Of a DNA stretch of 64,000 nucleotides, positions 23,830 through 32,472 are shown piece after piece. The stretch covers positions 12,877,395 to 12,941,394 of the forward strand of contig JACGWO010000004.1 in assembly GCA_034509735.1 (NCBI GenBank), given 5' to 3'. The notes beneath the pieces are model-generated. The model had not been told where the DNA came from. It did no database searches and saw only the letters and a list, made by a program, of their open reading frames with translations. The position numbers were made by a program, and so were the translations under genes. Position 1 is the stretch's first letter. Every line of letters starts with the position of its first letter. The stretch comes from Sesamum alatum. Taxonomy: Eukaryota; Streptophyta; Magnoliopsida; Lamiales; Pedaliaceae.

Positions 23830-24734
23830 GAGGCAGAATTAGTGACCATATTAACCTCAATCACATATATACCTTGGTTTGAGGAGAGTTTGGGGCACTC
23901 TCTCTTCCAATGCCCTTTCTCACGGCAGTTGATACATATGTCATATGCCTTTGACTGTTGCTTGGAGACAACCTTTCCCTTTCCTTTGCCTTTCCCCTCT
24001 TTGGCAATGGGAACACTCTGAGTGTTCGTAGCTGCTATGACGGCTTTTCCCTTCCCCTTCTTCTTTTTCCAACGTCCGGCACCCTTGCCTTTCGTCTTGG
24101 AAGTTGAAGCACCTCCAAACAATACCGAAGGCGTGGACTTCTTAGTCGTTGCCTCGTATTGCACCAACATATTGATCAACTCATGAATGCCCTTCTCAAG
24201 TGTATTCATGTTATAGTTGACGATAAATTGGTCGAAGGAGGGTGGGAGTGACTGAAGGATCACATCTATGTACGTTTCATTATCGAGACCTGCCTTTAGG
24301 TCTTCGAGCTTTTCCACTAGGGTAAGCATTTTAACCCCATGCTCTTGTACAGAGGATCCTTCTGTCATTTTAGTTCCAAAGAACGCCTTGGTCGCGACAT
24401 ACCTAGTATGCCGGTCCGGGACTGCATAGCAATCCTTAAGGCGAGCCATAATGGAAGGGACATCGTCTAGCCTTTCATATTGCTTCTGAATCTCATTGGT
24501 CATCGAAGCAAGTATGATGCTACGGACCTTCCGGTTATCCTTATGCCAAGTCTCGAACGTCTCACGTTCTTCTGGCGTGGATCCTTCCGGTAAGGTCCTA
24601 GGGAGAGCCTCGTCCATGACGTAGCCTTGGTTCTCGTAATCTAGGACTATCCTGAGATTGCGCAACCAGTCGTTGTAATTTGTTCCATTGAATTTGTTTG
24701 TCTCAAGAATGGTTGATAGTGGGTTCTTAGACAT
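23775..24734 (-). CDS. gag: Gag of element A
   Basis: 319 codons, starting MSKNPLSTIL at 24734, a start shared by A3 and A4. Residues 1-200 are the copia Gag fold (UBN2/Retrotran_gag_2 type, with NKFNGTNYNDWLRNLRIVLD near the N-terminus). A Lys/Gly-rich basic stretch is at 215-255, and zinc knuckle CX2CX4HX4C is at C267, C270, H275, C280. Gag forms the cytoplasmic particle and binds the genomic RNA. It would normally continue into protease at WVLDTGCG, but one C is missing in the DTG codons (about 23815), so translation leaves frame at residue 308 and ends after 319. The Gag part itself is undamaged. Confidence 0.9.
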   Translation of the reverse strand: MSKNPLSTILETNKFNGTNYNDWLRNLRIVLDYENQGYVMDEALPRTLPEGSTPEERETFETWHKDNRKVRSIILASMTNEIQKQYERLDDVPSIMARLKDCYAVPDRHTRYVATKAFFGTKMTEGSSVQEHGVKMLTLVEKLEDLKAGLDNETYIDVILQSLPPSFDQFIVNYNMNTLEKGIHELINMLVQYEATTKKSTPSVLFGGASTSKTKGKGAGRWKKKKGKGKAVIAATNTQSVPIAKEGKGKGKGKVVSKQQSKAYDICINCREKGHWKRECPKLSSNQGIYVIEVNMVTNSASWVLDTAVELTFAMICRC

Positions 24735-26958
24735 TTTAAAATCTACATTTAGAAAACAACGCGCGATCAGCAGAAAATAAAGACGGTGGTTTGATGAAAT
24801 AATTAAATGCTTGGTCTTTAGTCATTTAATCCTCCCACTATTTATACGAAAACACGGTACTCTCAAACGTGATTTTCGGGAAATCCTTTCCTAGTGGGCT
24901 TGGGATCCACAGCGATTTTTCCCATACCCCGCTTTTACGATTCGCATGGAAAAGATCCTGTGGGAGGTATTCCATACCATTCTCGTTCCACGAGATTCCC
25001 AAGATTATTGCCTCACCCTTTTGCATGATCCCGAGGACTCCAAGCGAATCATGCTAATTGGGCGTTAGACCCGACCCAATCGACCGAGCCATGGACCCAC
25101 TAGTACCCCCACGACTCGTGAGACAGGTAACAGCAGCCCATTTTTCGTTCATGACACAATGCAGCTTCTTTTAAGCACAATAACGTGCCACGACTCGTGA
25201 GACCACGCTATTGACCTAAAAACAGCTTCCTCACTGTGCCATGGATTGGAAGGCATGGACAAACTCCTAGAGTTCATGTCCACTTTATCTAGGGTCTAAT
25301 ATTTCAACATTGGTCCAACCAATGTGAGAGTAGTGAATGACCGAGATCTCATAATATATCCATACATTCATCCATAATGCATAAATAAAATCCATCCATA
25401 GCAGTTATATGATAAAATAAAAGCCATTCATCCATCATAATAACCACATGCAAAATTAAAGCCTAGCACGCCCCTGTTGGATGATCACGAGCCCAAATCC
25501 TATGCGACCCACTGAGCCCGCAGTGGATCTATGGTCAATCTAGGGTTGGTCCTATACTATTACAATAATAGTAACCCAATCATCATGCTGATGGGCCTTG
25601 GTCTCTTTTTCTCTTTCTTCACTTCATGGAAAACGCCAAGGGACCTCCGGTCTGGGCTCTCCATGTGGTCCTTCCTTCTTCTCCACCAATTACAAAAAAT
25701 GGAAACCTCACTCCTAGTCTACTCTCATTACATATTAAAAAGTAGAAACCCCAGCGAAAACCCGGGGGGAGTACATAAGGAGGGAGGTAGAAAGCCTTAT
25801 TATTCCAAGGCACTAGAAAGAGAGAAGGAGAAAGCAGTTAAAGAGGCACACAGGCCCAACAGAAAATTAAACCATACATCCGGTCTAGGGCTCGTGATCA
25901 TCCATTTCCATCCAACACACATAATCACATGATCCAATCACATAATTACAATATACCAATAATTCATGATTTCCAATCATAATAATCCAAAACAGAAATA
26001 AATGATCATGTGCGCAACGTGTGAAAAATAAAACACAAATATTGGTAATAATATTTTTCTCGTTTTTAGGAAAACCTTTCCTCATTATTTTAAGTAAAAT
26101 AACCCCGGGATTCCAAATCCAATTTATTTTACTCCTAAAATAATGTCTTTAGGAATTTAGGCAAAATTGAACCCAAAAAAAAAACGAATTTTCAGAATTA
26201 ATTCAAAATTAAAACTGAAAAGTAAATAATAAATAAAAAATAATAATGCTAGGGTTTCAAAAAACCCTAGCTGCAGCAGCCGCCGGCCGCCGCCACCGGC
26301 AGCAGTCGGTAGGCCGTGCGCGCAGGGCAGCAGGCCCAGCCTGCCGCCCCTGCGCGCGCGCAGGCCAGCCTGCGCGCCCTGGTGTTGTCCGCGCGCGCAG
26401 GCTCTCTGCCTCGCGCGCGCCGGCCTGCTGGTCGCCAGCCGCGTGCCTGTGCTGCGCAGTGCGCGCGCGCGCAGACGCCTCCGTCTGCGTGCGCGCGTGC
26501 CTGGCAGCGCGCCTGGTGCCGTCCGCGCGCGGGCTCTCCGCCCGACAGCCTTGCGCGCGCGCAGACACCCTCGTCTGCCCGCGCGCGCGGCTGGAGGCGC
26601 CCCCTTGTGCGCGCGCCCCGTGCGCAGCCATCCTGGCTGCGCGCTGCCCCTGCGCGGCCGGCTGGGCGGGCGCGCGCAGGCTACCCTTGCCTGCGCGCGT
26701 CTGCCCATCCGGCAGCGCTCGGCTGCGCGCGGCCAGCCTTCCCGGCTGGCCGGCTGTGGCGTTTCTCGTTTTTAGTTCAAATTTTCCCCGTTTCCCAAGA
26801 AAAACAGAAAAATACCAATATTCAGAATTTCACACGAATTAAAAGCAATAAAACAACATGCTTTAATAATCAAGAAAATCAAGATTCAATTAAAACATGC
26901 TCAAAACACGTTTCATGCTTAAAACGCACATAAACCCTAGGCCTATACACCGAACCGG
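24735..26958 (-). other. leader of element A with GC-rich hairpin block
   Basis: About 2.2 kb untranslated. On the minus strand from the PBS: AT-rich part, GC-rich block (about 26270-26760) with hairpins GCAGACG/CGTCTGC (26471-26488) and GCAGAC/GTCTGC (26561-26578), a palindromic CTAGGGTTT...AAACCCTAG element at about 26249-26270, hairpin CCACTG-AGCCCG-CAGTGG (25509-25526), a TATA-like TATAAATAG (24838-24846), and a branch-point-like CTGAT plus acceptor-like TTTTCTAAATGTAG ending at 24743, nine bases before the gag ATG. I find no protein-coding signal before gag. Confidence 0.8.
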
Positions 26959-26970
26959 GCTCTGATACCA
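26959..26970 (-). other. primer-binding site (tRNA-iMet), element A
   Basis: GCTCTGATACCA on the + strand; one-base spacer to the LTR. Confidence 0.93.
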
Positions 26971-26971
26971 T

Positions 26972-28955
26972 TGAAAGGAATTGTGGATCGTCCCGGGAAA
27001 AGCGCGAATGCGGAAGCGCGGTATAATTAAAAAATAAATGCGGAATGTAAACATGCTTTTTGAATTAAAACACGTTTCAAAGGGTGTGCCTTTGAAATTT
27101 CCCGGGTGTTTGGTGTATCTCATGAATAAATCACATAAAAGAATCATGGAGGCCATAGGGTAGAAAATTAAAAGGGACGAAAATAATAAACGAGACCTAC
27201 CCGTTGTCGTTTTCGTCTTCAACGGCTACACGCGTTGTTCCCCGTTTTGCACCAAGATCTCGTCCTTGAGACCCTCCAAATCGTGACACACGATCCACCC
27301 ACGTATCTTGTACGTCGTGCTAGCAACAAACAAGTTAATATGTTGGAGTGGATGAATCAACAACACGTTATGAATTAACGGTATTGATTCATCAAGTTCT
27401 AATGTTCCAAGAACAAGAGAACAAAGAAAATAATTTCTTGGAGTGTGTGAGAGAGAGAGGGCGGACGAGATAGAGGGAGAGAGAGCCGAGTGTGTGTGTG
27501 TGTTGTGTGTTGTGTGTGTTGGAATTTCATCATCCTTCAACTTGTAGGATGCTAGGGGTTTATATAGAAGAGGAGTTTAATCCTCTTTAAACTCCTACTT
27601 TTAAGAACTCTAATTTGACTAGGATTTTGACCTAGTCAAAGTCCTAGTCAAAGTAGTGTTTTGACCTAGTCAAAACAATCCTAGCCATCCATCTCTCCCA
27701 TTGATCTCAACCGTTGATTTAATTTAATTTAATGGAATATTTAAAACCTATTTAAATATTTCCAAGAGGCTAAAATAAATATAAATATTATTTAAGCCCA
27801 TTAAATAAATCCCTTTGATAAATCTAATTTATCAATTTAATTCCTTATATCTAATAGAAGGAATTATTTCCCCAAGAAAAATAAAGGACCCGATTAAATC
27901 CAATTTAATCATTCCTTCACTCCAATATTTAATTCTTAATTAAATATCTAAATGTGTGTGGATAGTGTGTGACTCTTTAGGTTCACCTTTCAGCTAGACT
28001 TGGTCGGATTCCTAGAATCCTTCCGTTACCATGGGTGGCCATCTAGCAACGGTCCATGGCACTAGAGACTAGGTGAAATATTCAGGGATGAACATTTAGG
28101 CTCTAACAGTACACTTCTCCTTCTGTCTTCGGTCTCATCACTTAGAGTCTAGGGCACGGAAAATGCAGGTACCCATTTTGGACCCAAGTGTCGGTCTGTC
28201 CTCACTAAACGCCGCAAGGGAATCCTTCCCTTCTGTTCAGTCACTGTGGCCACAGTTTTAGGGACAAGACCTAGAGTATACATGAGACTCAACTGCCAAA
28301 ACCTATTGATAGGAGACAGATCCTTTCTTGGAAAGCTACTGTCACTTTGCACACCAGAACTGCACTAGACATGGCTTATGACTACCAAAGAGAATTCTGG
28401 CAATCTCTCACCATATCTAAGATACAGCCCTGATGTACAGGTAAACTCAGCAATTCCTCAAGCCAAAGGACTTAACCTGTACCGTTGGAACCGGGAATAC
28501 ACGTCATACCTTGCTGACCATACTCAAGGTCCTCCGTAAGACGGTTCCCGCGAGTCACCTCAGTCAGCTGCGTCCTCGCATGCTAACCCACTAACACTGC
28601 TTAGACGACCCTCGTCACCCGTCGATGAAACACGACAGCAGGTGCTTAGTGCAAGTCTCAAATGGAATCCCGGTACCCATTTTCGGGATTCCTTGACTTG
28701 GAGATTTCCGAACTGATTCGGGAAGACTGATTCCATGGACCTACCTCCAAGCGTAGTCCCAGTCCCCGAAATTGATTCTCAGTCCGTGGGCTTTGTTTGC
28801 GTAGTGAACAGATATAGAAAAGTGAACACAAACAAAGTAATGCCAAATGAAATTCACTTCTTTATTCATCAATGATTTATCAAACACCCATAATTGTCTA
28901 GACATAGGTTACATATACCCGCCAAAATTGGCTTACATGGTCACCTATTCTAACA
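26972..28955 (-). repeat. 5' LTR of element A
   Basis: 1984 bp, matching the 3' LTR in length. U5 hairpin TTTCAAAG/CTTTGAAA at 27075-27097. Donor-like GG|GTAGGT on the minus strand at 27201/27200. Palindrome CTGTGGCCACAG at 28244-28255. Confidence 0.95.
27559..27676 (-). promoter_or_regulatory. LTR promoter, element A 5' LTR
   Basis: Minus-strand TATATAAA at 27559-27566 with a W-box core cluster at 27614-27676. This is the promoter expected to drive the genomic RNA of element A. Confidence 0.6.
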
Positions 28956-29466
28956 TAACTTATATCGCAACAAAGCCCACAGACCATGGATAACAACTCG
29001 TGCAGTTGGGCCACGCATTAGATGGTGGTCATGAAACCAACTGATTAAGAGTTGGGTCTGAAACGTTCCAAGTCGAGGACCTCGAGACAGGGCATCGAGA
29101 GTCCTATTGAGACTTGCGTCAAGAGTCGTGTTCATTGGATGAGTGCCGTGTTTCATCGGCGACAGGCGTGGGACGCCTACACGATCTTGATGGGTTGGTC
29201 GACTGGGGTCGAGCCGACTGGACTGACTCGCGGGGATCATCATATGGAAGCCTTGGAGGCTTGGTCGGTATGATTGGTTTTCCCCGGTTCCGATAGTACG
29301 GGAGTAATCCTCAGACTTGAGGGATCATGGCAGTCGCGTGCACAGGACGGCTGTATCTTGGATCTGGCGAGAGGTAATCATTCTGTAAGATGATTATCAT
29401 AAGCCTTGTCCAGTGCAGTCAGAATGTGTAGTGAGGATGGTGGATTCCAAGAAGAGGATCCGTCCC

Positions 29467-29483
29467 CTGTCAGTATGTGACAG
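29467..29483 (+). other. U3 hairpin CTGTCA/TGACAG
   Basis: Stem CTGTCA (29467-29472) and TGACAG (29478-29483) in solo LTR B2. The same stem with different loop sequence and length occurs in A (4212-4231), C (17706-17722), D (33134-33150) and E (54466-54484). Confidence 0.6.
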
Positions 29484-29527
29484 AGGTATCTCCTATGCAC
29501 TCGGAGACACGTTCATGCTGTTTGAAG

Positions 29528-29539
29528 CTGTGGCCACAG
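29528..29539. other. U3 palindrome, version CTGTGGCCACAG
   Basis: Perfect 12-bp palindrome. The same version occurs at 4269, 6358, 9946, 19958, 28244, 33195, 35879 and 57928; the copy at 44492 has one mismatch. Confidence 0.7.
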
Positions 29540-30911
29540 TGGTTGGTCGAACAGGGAATGGTTTCCTGTGTCGACGCAATGAAGTATACGTGGTCTCGAG
29601 TATTAAGCATAGATGCCTAGTCAAGGATGGGAACCGACGCCCAATTCCATACCCTAGACTAAGGTCGGGAGACGGTAGACGGAAGGATCGTACCCGTACG
29701 GAATCGGCGCCTAAATGTTCACGCCAATTGACCTAGTCTCTAGTGCCATGGACCGTTGCTAGACGGCCACCCATGGTAACGGGCCCTTGTGGGACACGGG
29801 CCCAAGTCTAGCTGAGGGTGAACCTAAAAGGTCACACACAAATCACCGAGGAGGTTGAGAGATCGACTTGGAGTCAATCTCGAAGGATAAAATAAGTAAT
29901 TGGATTACTTAAGGGAAAGTCCATTGGATGGACGGGCCGATATTGTATCGGGCTTTCATTTAATCGGTAAATTGGATTTTCGATTAAATATGGAAAGTTG
30001 AGATGTTGAGACGTTGGATCTTTTAATTGGATTAAAAGATCAACGGGAATAATTTAAGTGGACATTAAATTGTATTTAATATTGGGTTCGTCGTAATTGG
30101 ATTACTATAAAACCCGGTCCGTTAAATTATACCCGAGAGGAGAAATAATTCCTAATTTGGAATAGGAAGAAGTTGGACTTCTTCCCTTAATTAAACATAG
30201 CCGACATGCTCCCTTGGAGGAAGCAAAATCAGCCATGTTGCATGCTAGGTGGTATGTTGACTTGTCTCTTTTGGAAAGAGACAAATCAACTCCAATCAAG
30301 CTCTTCCCTTTTGGTATGATTTGATCATACCATAAATTTTGGTAGGCTTGATTGAAGAATTGATGGTGATTGATTGGAATGAATCTAGACATCCTTGGAT
30401 GAACCTAGACACATTCCAATAATCACATTAATTATGTATATATATTAGAATATACAACACCTAGCATAAGTGATTCATTATTCATCTTTTTCTAGGAAAA
30501 AGAGAAGACAAAAATCCTCTCCTCTCTCTCAAAATTTCGTGCTCCCTCCCTCTCTTACACTTGTGTTCTTCACTTGATTTTGAATCAAGAAGAAGAACAA
30601 AGTAAGTTTAAGAGAACACCAATTCATAGTGTTCTTCTCTTAAACCGATTCCTTCCTAAACCCGTTCTTTTCTAGCAAGAAGAACGTGTGTTTCTTCCGG
30701 TGTGGTGTGGATCACCTTTGGAGAATCCATACGTTTGGATTTCGTGAGCATTCCGGAGAAGGAACAATGCTAGTAGCCGGGAGCATACGCTAAACAATCA
30801 AAGGTAACGGTTTATTACGCTTTGATTGATTTGATTTACATATCTATGTCCTATGTGCATAAATATATGTTTTAATATTTACACATCCTACATCGAACGC
30901 CCAGTTGAGCA

Positions 30912-30932
30912 CCCAAGGGTACACCCCTTGGG
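30912..30932 (+). other. U5 hairpin, stem CCCAAGGG/CCCTTGGG
   Basis: 8-bp stem with loop TACAC in LTR B2. The loop motif ACAC is kept in A, D and E, while the stem bases change in pairs. Confidence 0.65.
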
Positions 30933-31024
30933 ATTCGCGTATTTTGAATTTGATTTAAATTTACGCACTTATCTCGCCTTTCTCGCTTCCGCTCGCGCTC
31001 CCGGGCGGATCCGCTTGTCCTTCA

Positions 31025-32457
31025 AATGGGTCTACAAACGTAAGCTTGGAGCTGACGGGGAGGTGACTACCTTCAAGGCCAGGCTTGTGGCAAAAGGTTA
31101 TACTCAGCGGCCTGGGGTCGATTTTGAGGAAACCTATTCGCCCGTAGCCATGGCTAAGTCCATTCGGATTATGCTTGCCATAGCTGCATGGTATGACTAT
31201 GAAATATGGCAGATGGACGTGAAAACGGCCTTCCTTAATGGATTTGTTGAGGAAGAGATCTATATGGATCAGCAGGAGGGTTTCACATCTGTTGGGGAAG
31301 AGCAGAAGGTCTGCCATCTCCAAAGGTCCATCTATGGTCTCAAACAAGCTTCCCGAAGTTGGAATATCCGTTTTGATGAAGTCATACGGGGTTATGATTT
31401 CATTAAGAACGAGTTTGACCCTTGTGTATACAAGAAGGTCAGTGGGAGCTCAGTTGCGTTCCTAGTGCTTTATGTGGACGACATCTTACTCATTGGGAAT
31501 GATGTAAAGATGTTAGGTGACACTAAAGCATGGTAGTCCACACAATTCTCCATGAAGGATTTGGGTGATGCTTCCTACATCCTAGGTATCAAGATTATCC
31601 GGGATAGATCTAAAAGGATGTTAGGAATGACCCAAACCTCGTATGTTGAGAAAGTCTTGAAGAGATTCAAGATGGAAAACTCCAAACGAGGATTCCTTCC
31701 TATGAGGCATGGGGTTAAACTGTCCAAGAAGAAGTCTCCTAAGACTGATGAGGAAGTTATAAGGATGTTGGACATCCCCTATGCTTCAGCCGTAGGCAGC
31801 ATACAGTATGCTGTACAGTGCACAAGGCCCGATATTGCTTTCACTTTGAGCCTTACGAGCAGATATCAGGCTTGTGCCGGTGAGGCTCACTGGACTGCAA
31901 TCAAGACCATTCTTAAGTACCTGAGAAGGACTAAAGATATGTTCTTGGTTTACGGTGGTGGAGAGTTGATTCTGGAAGGCTACAGCGATGCTAGCTTCCA
32001 GTCTAATGAGGATGATGCCAAGTCTCAATCTGGGTTTGTATTCAAGCTGAATGGTGGTGTGGTGGCTTGGAAAAGTTCCAAGCAGGATACTACAGCTGAT
32101 TCCACCACGGAAGCTGAGTACATAGCGGCTTCGGAAGCAGCTAAGGAGGCGGTTTGGATGAAAACCTACATCCAAGAGTTGGGTGTAGTGCCTAACATTG
32201 CCAAGCCAATAGTTATCTTCTGTGATAACAACAGGGCTATAGCGCAAGCGAAGGAACTGAGATCTCATCACCGATCCAAACACATTCTTAGACGCTACCA
32301 TCTGCTTAGAGAGATGGTGGGAAGAGGTGACGTTTGGATGGACCGAGTCACATCGGCAGAAAATACGGCAGATCCGCTGACCAAGCCAGTGTCGCAGGTT
32401 GCTCATACTCAGCATCTTGGGAAGATGGGTTTGAGGGTCATGAGTGATGGGCTTTAG
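31025..32457 (+). pseudogene. RT and RNase H of the D-family host element
   Basis: Continues the fragment at 18394-18518 after solo LTR B2. It is open except for one stop: the TAG at 31534-31536 after NTKAW-like residues. RT motifs: [27 protein letters not shown], catalytic LYVDD near 31470. RNase H motifs: DASFQSNEDDAKSQSG, STTEAEYIAASEAAKEAVW, FCDNNRAIAQ, HHRSKH. The protein ends at 32457, just before PPT AAGTGGGAGAT and LTR D. Many substitutions against the A copies, but few indels, mark a separate family still close to intact. The open frame beginning at 30853 is a chance fusion of LTR B to this RT. Confidence 0.92.
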
Positions 32458-32472
32458 GGTCAAGTGGGAGAT

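Larger units (their letters stand above)
18684..28955 (-). mobile_element. full-length copia element A (10,272 bp)
   Basis: Complete element on the minus strand: 5' LTR 26972-28955, PBS 26959-26970, leader, gag-pol, PPT, 3' LTR 18684-20667. TSD TAACT is perfect (18679-18683 and 28956-28960). The two LTRs are the same length (1984 bp) and by eye differ at only scattered single bases, so the insertion is young. The coding region is intact except for two single-base deletions, one in the protease active-site codons and one in RT. It lies inside solo LTR B2. Confidence 0.96.
18519..31024 (+). mobile_element. solo LTR B2 (family B), split by full-length element A
   Basis: LTR B lies on the + strand in two pieces, 18519-18683 and 28961-31024, together about 2229 bp. 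It has a perfect TSD AATGG (18514-18518 and 31025-31029) and no internal sequence of its own, hence a solo LTR. It sits in the RT coding sequence of a D-family element, and its excision in silico would rejoin GCKW to VYKRK in frame. It includes the U3 stem CTGTCA/TGACAG (29467-29483), the palindrome CTGTGGCCACAG (29528-29539), a TATA-like stretch (about 30436-30446), a splice-donor-like AAG|GTAACG (30803/30804) and the U5 hairpin (30912-30932). Confidence 0.95.

Noticed and set aside
29413..29736. 107-codon sense open frame in all three solo LTRs B (also 9749-10072 and 57813-58136)
   Set aside because: The copies are so similar that a shared open frame is expected. The homologous region is closed in A, C, D and E, and conservation there fits the palindrome and stems rather than codons.
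30853..31536. 227-codon frame joining LTR B2 to RT, and the 532-codon frame 55734-57332 joining B3 to RT
   Set aside because: Chance open reading through the end of a solo LTR into pol. The LTR-derived residues have no counterpart in other copies.
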